From Acidobacteriota bacterium (GTDB lineage: Bacteria; Acidobacteriota; Terriglobia; Bryobacterales; Bryobacteraceae), in contig JACQDF010000219.1 in NCBI GenBank assembly GCA_016201205.1, positions 16,113-80,112 on the forward strand: a DNA stretch of 64,000 nt. The letters run 5' to 3'. Shown here one piece after another: positions 23,512-32,881 of the stretch. The position numbers and the translations under genes are program-made. The notes beneath the pieces were generated by a model, which worked only from the letters and a program-made list of their open reading frames with translations, had not been told where the DNA came from and ran no database searches. Within the stretch, counting starts at the first letter, position 1, and the number at the start of each line of letters is the position of its first letter.

Positions 23512-24609
23512 ATGGTCCGGCTATTGGCTTGCACACTGTTCGTCACCGTTGCCTTGCAGGCGCAACTGTCGCCGGGCAAATGGAAGACAGACCTCTCAAA
23601 GAAGTCGATCGACCTCGCGGAATTCCGAAGCGGCGGTCCGCCCAAAGATGGAATCCCCGCGATCGATGATCCGAAATTCGTAGCTGTTCATCAGGCCTCG
23701 GCCTGGCTGAATCCCAAGGAGCCGGTGCTCGCGGTCAATCTCAGCGGCGAGTCGCGTGCGTACCCGCTTCAGATTCTGATCTGGCACGAGCTGGTGAATG
23801 ACCGAATTGGCGACATTCCAATTCTGGTGAGCTACTGCCCTCTCTGCAACAGTGCCATCGTCTTCGACCGCCGAATCGAGGGGGAAGTCCACGATTTTGG
23901 TGTTTCCGGCATGCTGCGCCACAGCGACATGGTCATGTACGACCGCCAGACCGACTCTCTGTGGCAACAGCTCACAGGCGAAGCGATCGTCGGAAGCATG
24001 ACCGGCCGGAAGATCGAGATCCTTCCGAGCCAGGTTGTCGCGTTTGCAACGTTCGCAAAGAGCTCGCCGGCCGGCAAGGTCTTGAGCCGCGACACCGGCC
24101 ATAATCGGGCCTACGGACAAAATCCGTATGCTGGATACGAGTTCGGGGACAGGCCGCTCTTTCCGGCACCCTCGCGGCGCCGGACTGGGCTGCGCCCCAT
24201 GGAACGGCTTGTCACTGTCGAGGTCGGTAAGACAACCAAAGCATATCCATTCTCAGCTCTTCGCTCGCGTCGGGTTGTCGAGGACAAGATCAGGGACACT
24301 CGTTACGTGGTTTTCTTTGAAGAGGGCACGGTGACGGCACTGGATCAGCGTGACATCGCCAGATCGCGGGACGTTGGGGCGGCCGGTGTTTTCACTTCCG
24401 AGCTCGAGGGGCGGCGCCTGAGCTTTCGCCACAAAGACGGCAAGATCGTTGACAAAGAGACCGGCAGTGTCTGGAACGTTCTTGGCGTGGCGACAGAGGG
24501 CACTCTCACCGGCAAGCGATTGACGCCGATCCCCCACGGCACCTACTTCGCCTTCGCCTGGCTGGCGTTCCGCCCGGACACGCAGATTGTGGGCGAGCGG
24601 GTCCCCTAG
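23512..24609 (+). CDS. Secreted DUF3179-domain protein
   Basis: 365 residues with a signal peptide (MVRLLACTLFVTVALQAQ). The DUF3179 core is recognised by Y-P-L-Q-I-L-I-W-H-E, SYCPLCNSAIVFDR and S-D-M-V-M-Y-D-R-Q-T-D-S-L-W-Q-Q. A second half repeats parts of the pattern. The two cysteines of YCPLC may form a metal or redox site. The biochemical role of DUF3179 is unknown. It lies between the DUF2182 gene and a third ECF sigma operon, on the plus strand. Confidence 0.8.
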   Translation: MVRLLACTLFVTVALQAQLSPGKWKTDLSKKSIDLAEFRSGGPPKDGIPAIDDPKFVAVHQASAWLNPKEPVLAVNLSGESRAYPLQILIWHELVNDRIGDIPILVSYCPLCNSAIVFDRRIEGEVHDFGVSGMLRHSDMVMYDRQTDSLWQQLTGEAIVGSMTGRKIEILPSQVVAFATFAKSSPAGKVLSRDTGHNRAYGQNPYAGYEFGDRPLFPAPSRRRTGLRPMERLVTVEVGKTTKAYPFSALRSRRVVEDKIRDTRYVVFFEEGTVTALDQRDIARSRDVGAAGVFTSELEGRRLSFRHKDGKIVDKETGSVWNVLGVATEGTLTGKRLTPIPHGTYFAFAWLAFRPDTQIVGERVP

Positions 24610-24689
24610 CCTCAAGCGGGGGAAGCAGGTGGCAGTCGCTCAAGATAAATCCGGCCGGCTCGCGCGTTGTAATAACGGAAGGGCGGACT

Positions 24690-25238
24690 GTGAAGATCGT
24701 TCCTTTTCGATCATCGCCGGAGAACGCGGTCGAACGCCAGCACGTGGCGGAGGTGCTGGTGGCCATCCTCGATTCGCTGTATTCGACCTCCGTCCGAATG
24801 ACCGGGAACGCCCAGGCGGCAGAAGACCTGGTACAAGAAGCCTCCCGAAAGGTAGTCCAATCCGCCCGGATGCTTCGCGAGCGCCGGAACATCCGGGCAT
24901 GGATTTTCAAAGTGCTTCTCAACTCCATTCGGGATTACTTGCGCAGACAGAAGCTTTGGCGGGAAGTCGACCTCGATGCCGGCGACTCCGACTTCACCGT
25001 TTCTCCGGTCGCCACCGCCATGCACGACGTACGTAAGGCGCTGGCCAGGCTTGCTCCTCCACTCCGCGCCGTGGTGCTGTTGATCGACATAGAAGAGTTC
25101 ACGATTTCCGAGGCGGCCGGGATTCTGAAGATCCCGCCTGGCACGGCCGCGTCGCGGCTGGCACGGGCGCACCGCGAGCTGCGGGAGCAGTTGGGTGCTT
25201 ATCGAGCGAAGGTTCCGCGCGAGGGAGGTGTACTATGA
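24690..25238 (+). CDS. ECF sigma-70 factor
   Basis: 182 residues from GTG 24690. Region 2 shows AEDLVQEASRKVVQSAR and R-N-I-R-A-W-I-F-K-V-L-L-N-S-I-R-D-Y-L-R-R. Region 4 shows LAPPLRAVVLLIDIEEFTISEAAGILKIPPGTAASRLARAHRELR, an intact HTH. Its stop overlaps the start of the anti-sigma gene by 4 bp. The genes that follow form an RND efflux operon, so this sigma factor probably controls that pump in response to an envelope or metal signal. Confidence 0.9.
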   Translation: MKIVPFRSSPENAVERQHVAEVLVAILDSLYSTSVRMTGNAQAAEDLVQEASRKVVQSARMLRERRNIRAWIFKVLLNSIRDYLRRQKLWREVDLDAGDSDFTVSPVATAMHDVRKALARLAPPLRAVVLLIDIEEFTISEAAGILKIPPGTAASRLARAHRELREQLGAYRAKVPREGGVL

Positions 25239-25996
25239 ACTGCGAGCGCGTCAGGAAACTCCTTTATCCGACCCCGGCCAAATGCGAGGTTACCGTGGAA
25301 CACGCCGAGGCCATGGCGCATCTGCGTTCGTGCGAGGCCTGCCGGAAAACGATTGACGCCCGCGCGGACTGGTCACGTGAACTACAGGCAGGTTTTCCCA
25401 CGGAGAAGGCCCCGGATCGCTTGCGGCTGAAAATTGGTGCAATCGTTGCGGCGTCTCGACCAGCCCTGTTGTCCAGCCGGGTGGTGCAGGCGATGGCGGC
25501 AGCAGCGGTCGTGCTGGCAGTGCTGGCCGGCTGGCTCGTAAGCCGCGCCACTTCGCAGGCGTTTTTCCGCGCGATCTGCGAAGATCACGCGAAGTATCTG
25601 AGCGGTGAGTCCCAACTTGCATCGGGCGATCCGAGACAGCTCGAATCCTGGTTCCGTGACAAGACGGATTTCGGAGTCCGCGTGCCGTTGCTCGGAACGT
25701 CCGAGTTGCTCGGCGCACGGCTCTGCTTCCTCAAGGAGCACAAGGCTGCGCTTGTCTTTTATCGGAAGGACAACCGGCCCGTGTCGTTGTTCCAGCTAAA
25801 CGCAAGGGATGTGCGCCTCAGCGGCCTGGAGCGGTCCGTGATCGATGGCGCACCCCTATGGCGGATGTCCTATCGGGGCTTCGCACTGGCAGCCTTCGAG
25901 CAGCGTGGCGTCCTGAACGTTCTTGTGTCAGACCTGCGCGAAAGCGAATTGCTGCAACTCGCCTCGACAGCGCGAATCGAATCCGCCGGCTACTGA
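25235..25996 (+). CDS. Transmembrane zinc-finger anti-sigma factor
   Basis: 253 residues. The cytoplasmic part has HLRSCEAC (H-x3-C-x2-C, the ZAS motif, about residue 29). One transmembrane helix (AAAAVVLAVLAGWLV, about 90-105) is followed by a periplasmic domain of about 140 residues with C-E-D-H and other cysteines that may sense the inducer. It overlaps the sigma gene (ATGA) and ends 11 bp before the RND pump start, so the sigma, the anti-sigma and the pump probably form one transcript. Confidence 0.85.
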   Translation: MNCERVRKLLYPTPAKCEVTVEHAEAMAHLRSCEACRKTIDARADWSRELQAGFPTEKAPDRLRLKIGAIVAASRPALLSSRVVQAMAAAAVVLAVLAGWLVSRATSQAFFRAICEDHAKYLSGESQLASGDPRQLESWFRDKTDFGVRVPLLGTSELLGARLCFLKEHKAALVFYRKDNRPVSLFQLNARDVRLSGLERSVIDGAPLWRMSYRGFALAAFEQRGVLNVLVSDLRESELLQLASTARIESAGY

Positions 25997-26007
25997 GGAA
26001 ATGGGAG

Positions 26008-29000
26008 ATGGTCCGAGGCTCGCTCAAAAACCCGTACGCTGTGGTGATCGGCGCACTCACCGTGATTCTGCTCGGCGGCGTCGCCATGAGTCGAATCCCA
26101 ACCGACATCCTCCCCACCTTCAAGACACCGGCCGTACAGATCCTGACGCTTTATCCCGGAATGCCGGCGGAGGTCATGGAGAGGGACATCACGACGAGAC
26201 TGGAGCGGTGGACCGGGCAGGCGAATGGCGTCGCCCGCCAGGAGTCGCGTTCCATGATTGGAGTGAGCGTCGTTCGGGACTACTTCAGGCCGGACATCGA
26301 TCCCAATACGGCGATGTCGCAGGTATCCTCGCTGGCGATTTCCGACCTCTACTATCTGCCGCCAGGCACCATCCCGCCGATGGTGATGCCATTCGATCCC
26401 ACTGCGACGCTGCCGCTGGCTCTGCTGAGCGTGAGCAGTCCGATGTTCGACGAAACGCGGCTCTATGATGTCGCCTACTTCGACCTGCGGAACCGGCTCC
26501 AGGGAATCTCGGGCGTGATCGCACCCGCCGTGTATGGCGGCAGGATCAGACGCATCCTGGCGTACGTCGACCGCGACCGTTTGGAAAGCCGCCGGCTTTC
26601 TCCAATGGACGTGGTGCAGACGCTTCAGTTGTTCAACACGTTGATCCCAACCGGCAACGCCAAGATCGGCGATTTCGACTATCAGGTGAATGCCAACGGA
26701 ATGGTCCCGCACGTTGCCGAGATGAACGGCTTTCCCGTGAAGATTGACGAGCGAGGCGCGCCGGTCTTCATCCGCGACGTTGCCAAGGTCGAGGACTCAC
26801 ATCAGATCCAAACCAACATTGTCCACGTCAATGGCAAGCGACAGGTCTACATCCCAATCTACCGGCAGCCAGGCGCCAATACGATTGGCGTGGTCGAGGG
26901 GGTCAAGTCGGCGATTGCCGGCATCCTGACGCGTCTGCCCAAGGGCATCCACCTCGATGTCGTCTTCGATCAGTCCATTTATGTGCGGAAGGCAATTCAG
27001 AGCCTCCGAAACGAGGTCATTCTCGGCGCCTTTCTTGCCGGAGTCATGATCCTTGTGTTCATCGGGAGTTTTCGGTCGACGGCTGCGATTCTGCTGTCGA
27101 TCCCTCTGTCGATTCTCGCGGCCGTGATTGGCCTTTATTTCACCGACAACAGCCTCAATGTGATGACGCTGGGCGGCCTGGCGCTGGCGGTAGGCCGCCT
27201 GGTGGATGACTCCATCGTCGTACTCGAAAATACGCACCGGCACCTTGCGATGGGTAAGCCGCCGGAGGTAGCGACCCTGGAAGCCGCCGAAGAGGTTCGG
27301 ATGCCGATCCTGGTGGCCACCATCGCCACGATCGTGGTTTTCGCCCCGGTGGTTTTCTTGAGCGGAATCGGCAGATTCCTGTTTACGCCGCTCGCGCTGA
27401 GCGTCACCTTCGCGATGATCGTCTCCTACATTGTCGCCGTGACTGTTGTACCCGCCTATTGCTCCCGCTTCCTTCGCCATAGAGCCCGCAATGCCAGACC
27501 CCGTCTGTTTGACCGAGTCTACGAGCGGTTCAAAGGCGGTTATGTGAGCACCCTGCGCCGGGCACTCGATCGCAAGCTCGCTGTCCTGCTTGCGATCGTC
27601 GTGGTGGTGGGCGGATCGGGCCTTCTCTTTCCACTGATCGGCAGGGAGTTGTTTCCGCAGGTCGACTCCGGACAGTTCAGCATCCTTATGCGTGCTCCTT
27701 CCGGGACCCGAATCGAACGAACCGAGTCTCACGTAACAAATGTGGAGCGGGTGATTCGCCAAGCGATCACGGAATCCGACTTGCTAATGCTCATCTCCAA
27801 CACCGGAGTCCTCTACGATTGGCCCGCCGCCTACACGCCCAATGCCGGCCCGATGGACTCCTACCTCATGGTTCAGCTCGCCGAAGATCACCGCGTGCCC
27901 ACACTCGAGTATGTACGGCGGCTGCGCAAGCTTCTTGGTGAGAAGTTCCCGTTTGTCGAGTTCTCTTTCGAGACCGGAGGCCTGATCCGCTCGGCGACTA
28001 CGATGGGCCTCCCGAGTCCCATCAACATTCAGGTGGAGGGGAACCAGCTCGGAATTGCCCGCGAAACCGCGAGCAAGATCGCCGATGAAATTCGCGGCAT
28101 TCGCGGCCTCGTGGACGTGCGAGTTCATCAGCGCCTCGATTATCCCCAACTTTCGCTCGATATCGATCGGACCAAGGCCGGCCTGCTGGGAGTCAACGCC
28201 GTTGAAACCGTGAAGAACATCGTCACCGGACTAAACTCCAGCGTCAACTTCAACCCCGCTTTCTGGATCGACGAGCGGAACGGGAATCACTACTTTGTCG
28301 GCGTTCAATATCGGGAAGAGGATATCCGCTCGCTCGATACCCTGTTCGACATCCCGATTACCGGCCTGGCGCAGCAGCGCACCGGCGCCGCTTTTCGAAA
28401 CCTGCATCGGGCGGCGCCTCGGGCCCCGGAAGCCGATGGCGCCCGGCCCGTGTTGTTGCGCAATTTCGCCTCGATCAGCCGGACCTCGGCTCCCACGGAA
28501 GTAAACCATCACAACATCACGCGGGTGATTGACCTATACGCCGGCGTCGACGGCCGCGACGTTGGCTCCGTCTCCGCCGAAATCGAAGAGCGGCTCGCGG
28601 TGAAGAAATGGCCGGAAGGCTATTTCGTGCGGATGCGGGGTGAGGTCGCATCCATGAGGGAGTCGTTCCAGGGGCTGGCGTTTGGCTTCGTTTTGGCGGT
28701 CGTGCTGATTTACTTCGTCATGACGCCGTTGTTCCGCAGCTTCCTCGATCCGCTGATCGTCATGCTGGCCGTTCCGCTGGGGCTCGCCGGCGTGCTCTGG
28801 ATTCTCTTCGTCACAGGGACGACGCTCAATATTCAATCGTTCATGGGAACGATCTTCATGGTTGGAATCGCACAATCCAACAGCACGTTGCTGGTGGAAT
28901 TTGCCAATCGTCTGCGCGACGCCGGCATGCCGCCTCGCGACGCCGTTGTCGAGGCTGCGGGAACGCGTCTCCGTCCGATTCTGATGACTGCGGGCGCGGC

Positions 29001-29142
29001 TTTGATCGCCTTGCTGCCGGCCGCGCTGAACGCCGGCGACCCGGCTGCTCCACTGGCACGCGCCGTTATCGGCGGTCTGGCGTCGTCAACCCTGCTGACC
29101 TTGATCGCGGTGCCGCTCCTCTACCTGGAGTTAAAGAAGTGA
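26008..29142 (+). CDS. RND efflux pump inner-membrane subunit
   Basis: 1044 residues from ATG 26008; the frame is open further upstream but there it overlaps the anti-sigma gene. Size and twelve helices in the 1+5+1+5 pattern match RND transporters. The proton-relay acids D400-D401 lie in the fourth helix (GRLVDDSIVVLEN). The second half has F-V-M-T-P-L-F-R-S-F-L-D-P and N-S-T-L-L-V-E-F-A-N. It resembles the AcrB/CzcA-related HAE1 group more than the strict metal (CusA) type. The substrate could be a metal, an organomercurial or a general toxin. Adaptor and outer-membrane genes follow with 4-bp overlaps. Confidence 0.9.
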   Translation: MVRGSLKNPYAVVIGALTVILLGGVAMSRIPTDILPTFKTPAVQILTLYPGMPAEVMERDITTRLERWTGQANGVARQESRSMIGVSVVRDYFRPDIDPNTAMSQVSSLAISDLYYLPPGTIPPMVMPFDPTATLPLALLSVSSPMFDETRLYDVAYFDLRNRLQGISGVIAPAVYGGRIRRILAYVDRDRLESRRLSPMDVVQTLQLFNTLIPTGNAKIGDFDYQVNANGMVPHVAEMNGFPVKIDERGAPVFIRDVAKVEDSHQIQTNIVHVNGKRQVYIPIYRQPGANTIGVVEGVKSAIAGILTRLPKGIHLDVVFDQSIYVRKAIQSLRNEVILGAFLAGVMILVFIGSFRSTAAILLSIPLSILAAVIGLYFTDNSLNVMTLGGLALAVGRLVDDSIVVLENTHRHLAMGKPPEVATLEAAEEVRMPILVATIATIVVFAPVVFLSGIGRFLFTPLALSVTFAMIVSYIVAVTVVPAYCSRFLRHRARNARPRLFDRVYERFKGGYVSTLRRALDRKLAVLLAIVVVVGGSGLLFPLIGRELFPQVDSGQFSILMRAPSGTRIERTESHVTNVERVIRQAITESDLLMLISNTGVLYDWPAAYTPNAGPMDSYLMVQLAEDHRVPTLEYVRRLRKLLGEKFPFVEFSFETGGLIRSATTMGLPSPINIQVEGNQLGIARETASKIADEIRGIRGLVDVRVHQRLDYPQLSLDIDRTKAGLLGVNAVETVKNIVTGLNSSVNFNPAFWIDERNGNHYFVGVQYREEDIRSLDTLFDIPITGLAQQRTGAAFRNLHRAAPRAPEADGARPVLLRNFASISRTSAPTEVNHHNITRVIDLYAGVDGRDVGSVSAEIEERLAVKKWPEGYFVRMRGEVASMRESFQGLAFGFVLAVVLIYFVMTPLFRSFLDPLIVMLAVPLGLAGVLWILFVTGTTLNIQSFMGTIFMVGIAQSNSTLLVEFANRLRDAGMPPRDAVVEAAGTRLRPILMTAGAALIALLPAALNAGDPAAPLARAVIGGLASSTLLTLIAVPLLYLELKK

Positions 29143-30332
29143 AGACTCTTTCGTTATGGCTGTTATTCGTAAGCGTGGGCCTGACCAGCGCCTGCTCGAG
29201 AGGGGTAAAAGGGCAAGCGCCTGCCGCGGAACGAGCCGCCGCCGTGGTGACGGTGTCCACGGCCAAGCCCCAACGGCGCGAACTGGTGGACCACCTCGAC
29301 CTGACAGCCACGCTTGCACCCTACGAACAGGTCACCATCTACGCTCGGGTCTCCGGGTACCTGAAATCTATTGCCGTCGACATCGGCGACCACGTCAGGC
29401 GCGGTCAGATGATCGCGGTTCTTGAGACACCCGAGATGGAAGCCGAGATCGAAGCGAAGCGGGCCTCGCTGCTCAAGGCTCAGGCCGCTGTCGAGCAATC
29501 TCGTGCTGTAGTCGATCAGATGCGAGCGGAGGCCGAATTCGCTGCGATCAGTTTCAAGCGCCTGAAAGCGGTTCATGATCGAGACGCTGACATACTTCCG
29601 GAGCAGGATGTCGATCAGGCACGCGCTGCCCTCGGAGTCGCGGACGGCAAGTGGAGGGCCTCCGAGACTCAGGTCAAAGTGTCGGAAGCCGCCGTCCGAG
29701 CGGCCCAAGCGGAGATTTCGACACTCGAGGCGGTGATCCGGTACGCCCGCCTCGAGGCGCCCATCGACGGGGTGGTCACCGAGCGGTTCGTCGATCCCGG
29801 CGATCTGATTCAAACCGCTTCCGCATCGCGGACGCAGTCGGCGCCGATTGTCACGATGGCTCGCATCGATCGGCTGCGTGTGGTTTTCGACGTGCCCGAA
29901 TCCGCCGCCTCTCGCGTGCATGCGGGATCAGCGGCGACGGTCCGCGCGGAGAGCGCAGATGTCGAGGCGACGCCTTCCCGGATCACACGCGTGGCAGGCG
30001 CTCTAAGTGCCGCGAGCCGCACCATGCGCGCCGAAATCGAGTTGGCAAATCCGCGGGAGCGGCTTCGTCCCGGGTCCACCGCCAAGGTATCGCTGGCGGT
30101 TGGCGCTACTTCCGGTGCGATCACGGTGCCGGTCGCCGCACTGCGCTCCGAGGGGACCCAGCGGGTCGTCTACTGCGTCGAGCGCGGGCTCGCAAAACGA
30201 GTATCCGTCAAGACCGGTCTTGAATCCGCGGAATGGGTGCAGGTTGTGGCTGGGCTTTCCGGCGATGAGGAAGTGATTCTCCAGGCGGCTGGGACGCTTA
30301 CTGACGGCACGGCAGTCAAGGTGGAGAAATGA
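29139..30332 (+). CDS. RND periplasmic adaptor lipoprotein
   Basis: 397 residues from GTG 29139, overlapping the pump stop. A lipobox LTSAC (about residue 16-20) predicts a lipoprotein. The lipoyl half-motifs (Y-A-R-V-S-G-Y-L-K-S-I and A-P-I-D-G-V-V-T-E-R-F), the long alpha-hairpin of A/E-rich coiled coil (about 100-185) and the beta-barrel are as in membrane fusion proteins. It should link the RND pump at 26008 to the TolC-like protein at 30329. Confidence 0.9.
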   Translation: MKTLSLWLLFVSVGLTSACSRGVKGQAPAAERAAAVVTVSTAKPQRRELVDHLDLTATLAPYEQVTIYARVSGYLKSIAVDIGDHVRRGQMIAVLETPEMEAEIEAKRASLLKAQAAVEQSRAVVDQMRAEAEFAAISFKRLKAVHDRDADILPEQDVDQARAALGVADGKWRASETQVKVSEAAVRAAQAEISTLEAVIRYARLEAPIDGVVTERFVDPGDLIQTASASRTQSAPIVTMARIDRLRVVFDVPESAASRVHAGSAATVRAESADVEATPSRITRVAGALSAASRTMRAEIELANPRERLRPGSTAKVSLAVGATSGAITVPVAALRSEGTQRVVYCVERGLAKRVSVKTGLESAEWVQVVAGLSGDEEVILQAAGTLTDGTAVKVEK

Positions 30333-31597
30333 AGGCGCGTCTGCTCACTCTCGCCATAATGAGCATGGCAGCCCGCGCGGAGACTCCGATCACGCCCGCC
30401 AAAGCCCGCGAGATGGCGCTTCAGCACAATCCCTCCATCGAGACTGCCCGCCGCAGGCTGGTGGAGGCCGATGCCAGGATTCGCCAGGCCCGAGCCGAAT
30501 ACTTTCCTCAACTCGGCTTCAGCGGCATAGCCAAGGCCGGTCTGTCAGGGGCTATGAACTTGATCAACCCCATGGGTCTCGCGAATTCCCCGTTCTTCCG
30601 CAATCTTGCCGGCTCCTTCAACGTGCAGTTCACTGGACTCGACTTTGGCCGCCGAGAGCACCGCCTGGCGTTGGAGCGGCAGCGACGAGAGGTGATCGAA
30701 GCCGAACTCCGGACCCGTGAAGCGGAAGTCCTGGCCGAGACCGAACGGGGTTACTATGAACTGCTCGGCGCGCGCCGGCTTCGGTCCGTGGCAGAATCCA
30801 TCGTGCGAAGCCATGAGACGATCGTCCGGCAGGCGCAGGCGTATTACGATGCGCAAATGCGCTCTCGCGTCGATGTTGAGCTGGCTCGCACGGCTTTGGC
30901 TGGCGTCCAACTCCGGCTGGTGGAGGCCGGCAACGGCGTTCAGGTGGCCGCAGCCAGGTTTGGGCGTTCATTGGGCGGCGCACAGGATACAGATTATGTT
31001 CCCGACGAAGGTGATCTTGGCGTTGCCAGGCCTGAGCCGCTCGAGTCGCTGGTTAAGGAGGCATTCCGGCTCCGCCCCGAGTTACGATCGCTCGCAGCCG
31101 AGCGGGAGGCGCTGGCGGAGAAGGTGCGGCTGGCGAGGAGCCAACGCAAGCCGCAGTTCTCTTTGGCCTTCGCCGGCGGTTACGCAAGATTCACCGATGT
31201 CAAGGCTGAGCAGTTGATGGCGACCGGCCTCGGTTTGGGACTGCCGCTGTTCACCGGCGGAAGGCTGGAGGGACAGATTCAGGAGGCGAAAGCTGCGGTG
31301 CGCGTTCTCGAGAGCCGGCAGGAAGAGCTGAGGCAGCAAGTCGAGTTCGAGGTCCGCTCAGCATGGCTGCGTGTCGAGACTGCACTCGAGTTGGTCGCAG
31401 TGCGGAAGGTCCAGATCGAGTCGGCTCGGCAGGCGTTGCGCCTCGCGTCAGAGAGATACAAGGAACGGCTTGGCAGTGCGGTCGAATTGAATGCGGCGCA
31501 GGCTGACTTTGCGCAGGCGGCGGCGGGCGAAGTGACCGCTCTCTACGATGCGAAGGTCGCCGAGTCGGCGTTGCGCTTTGCCGCCGGCCAACGCTAG
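30329..31597 (+). CDS. TolC-family outer-membrane efflux protein
   Basis: 422 residues, ATG overlapping the adaptor stop. A short signal peptide (MKARLLTLAIMSMAARA) precedes the two tandem OEP repeats. The first begins P-A-K-A-R-E-M-A-L-Q-H-N-P-S-I and the second begins P-L-E-S-L-V-K-E-A-F-R-L-R-P-E-L-R. The Y-F-P-Q-L-G-F-S and P-L-F-T-G-G-R strands are typical. Long coiled coils fill the rest. It is the last gene of the efflux operon and of the island before the tRNA. Confidence 0.9.
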   Translation: MKARLLTLAIMSMAARAETPITPAKAREMALQHNPSIETARRRLVEADARIRQARAEYFPQLGFSGIAKAGLSGAMNLINPMGLANSPFFRNLAGSFNVQFTGLDFGRREHRLALERQRREVIEAELRTREAEVLAETERGYYELLGARRLRSVAESIVRSHETIVRQAQAYYDAQMRSRVDVELARTALAGVQLRLVEAGNGVQVAAARFGRSLGGAQDTDYVPDEGDLGVARPEPLESLVKEAFRLRPELRSLAAEREALAEKVRLARSQRKPQFSLAFAGGYARFTDVKAEQLMATGLGLGLPLFTGGRLEGQIQEAKAAVRVLESRQEELRQQVEFEVRSAWLRVETALELVAVRKVQIESARQALRLASERYKERLGSAVELNAAQADFAQAAAGEVTALYDAKVAESALRFAAGQR

Positions 31598-31611
31598 ACA
31601 AAATGCGATCG

Positions 31612-31800
31612 CTATCTATGGCGACGAGACCGACCACCCTGCCCATGGAGCGCAGCGGCGTCCTTGGCTTGATCCAGCCCGTCGAGCGTCAGTTCGATCT
31701 GCACGAAGTGCTGCCAGTCCCGCTCTATCTCGGCGGCTCGCTTACTCTTTTCAGTTTGGCTGGATCTCCCACCGGAAGGTGGCCGTAAGTCTTTGAGTTC
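31612..31800 (-). other. Open-frame remnant next to tRNA-Val 3' end
   Basis: Minus-strand codons read E-L-K-D-L-R-P-P-S-G-G-R, then AAEIERDWQHFVQIELTLD and end with TAG at 31612-31614. The composition looks like real protein, but the frame has no start and runs into the tRNA. Position and length suggest the C-terminal scrap of an integrase or other mobility gene; the family is not recognised. Confidence 0.3.
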
Positions 31801-31802
31801 AG

Positions 31803-31879
31803 TGGTGGGCCCGACAGAACTCGAATCTGTGACCTCTACCGTGTCAAGGTAGCGCTCTAACCAACTGAGCTACGGGCCC
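31803..31879 (-). tRNA. tRNA-Val (anticodon GAC)
   Basis: On the minus strand a 77-nt cloverleaf begins GGGCCCG and closes with CGGGCCC, discriminator A and encoded CCA. The D-loop contains AGTTGGT, the anticodon stem CTACC/GGTAG encloses TTGACAC (anticodon GAC), and the T-arm has TTCGAGT. All stems pair. The 3' end faces the metal-resistance region on the left, the usual side for integration of genomic islands. Confidence 0.95.
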
Positions 31880-31916
31880 TCGCGCGGTGACGCCTTAGTG
31901 TAACACGGCGGGCGTC

Positions 31917-32747
31917 TCAGATCCCCTTCAAATCCTTCAAACCCGCCTCCACCTTCTTCCTCAGCGCCTTGGACTCTTTGTTCTCCGGAAGCCCTTTCAG
32001 CGTCTCGAGCGCCTGCGTCAGGAAATGCTTGTAGTGATCCGGCCGTCCCAGTTTCTTCTTGCCAAACAGCGCCGCCTGGGCATGGAGCGTCTGCGCCATC
32101 GCCTGCATGAATACATCTTTGGACACCTTCGCCGACTCACTCTTCAGCACATCGGTGGCCTTGGCTGTATCGTTGGACGCGCCGGCGGCACTGCAAACCG
32201 CCAGCAGGACGCTGCGCCTGAGTGCGTCGTTCTGCGCCTTTTCCACGTCCGGCGGTCCGGGCAGAAAGCCCGTCGATACTTTGTCGAGCATGGCCACCGG
32301 CGCCACCGTTCCAGCCGGCACTCTGAATTCAAGCGGCACTTCCGACCCCGTCTGCGCCTTCGTAAACTTGTCGAAGTCTTCAGCGAACTGTATCGAGTAT
32401 CGCGACGCTATCGAGCGGAAGCTGCCGACGTATTTGTGGAACGGCGTCGCGTTTGTCTTGTTCGCCTGCGCCCCTTGCTCGAAGGTTTCGGCGATGTCGA
32501 TGTACGCCTGGGCAATGCCGGCGAGCAGCACCAGCCGAAATGGCCGCGCCTTGGCGGTAAAGTCGTTTTGCGAGTTCAGGATCTTCTCCAACTGGTCGCT
32601 CGCCTTGCCGTAGTCGCTATTGCCAACGTTCTCTTTGGCCGCCTGCCAATAGAAGGCCGGCGTTCCAGGTCTCGGCGGCGTCGGCCCGCTGGAGCAGGAA
32701 AAGATTGGCAGCATCATCGCGCCAATGAGCAGGGGTTTCCGGTGCAT
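31917..32747 (-). CDS. Hypothetical lipoprotein, helical
   Basis: 276 residues from ATG 32747 (MHRKPLLIGAMMLPIFSCSS). A lipobox-like I-F-S-C precedes a proline-rich linker and a mostly helical domain. The opening A-K-E-N-V-G-N-S-D-Y-G-K-A-S-D-Q-L-E-K-I-L resembles a TPR-like helix pair. No family was recognised. Lysine-rich helices at the C-terminus (K-S-E-S-A-K-V-S, L-R-K-K-V-E-A-G-L-K) are exposed. It is downstream of the tRNA-Val gene on the same strand and divergent from the GH127 gene. Confidence 0.75.
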   Translation of the reverse strand: MHRKPLLIGAMMLPIFSCSSGPTPPRPGTPAFYWQAAKENVGNSDYGKASDQLEKILNSQNDFTAKARPFRLVLLAGIAQAYIDIAETFEQGAQANKTNATPFHKYVGSFRSIASRYSIQFAEDFDKFTKAQTGSEVPLEFRVPAGTVAPVAMLDKVSTGFLPGPPDVEKAQNDALRRSVLLAVCSAAGASNDTAKATDVLKSESAKVSKDVFMQAMAQTLHAQAALFGKKKLGRPDHYKHFLTQALETLKGLPENKESKALRKKVEAGLKDLKGI

Positions 32748-32881
32748 GGGTGTCTCCGGGAAATGATTATCACAGTGCGGCGTCCAGTGCAATCGGCCCT
32801 GTCGCCCACAGTCGCCCACAACGGCGAGAAACTGAACATTGCGCAGCATGAGTCTCCCTAGTATATTCGGACTGGTCTGCC

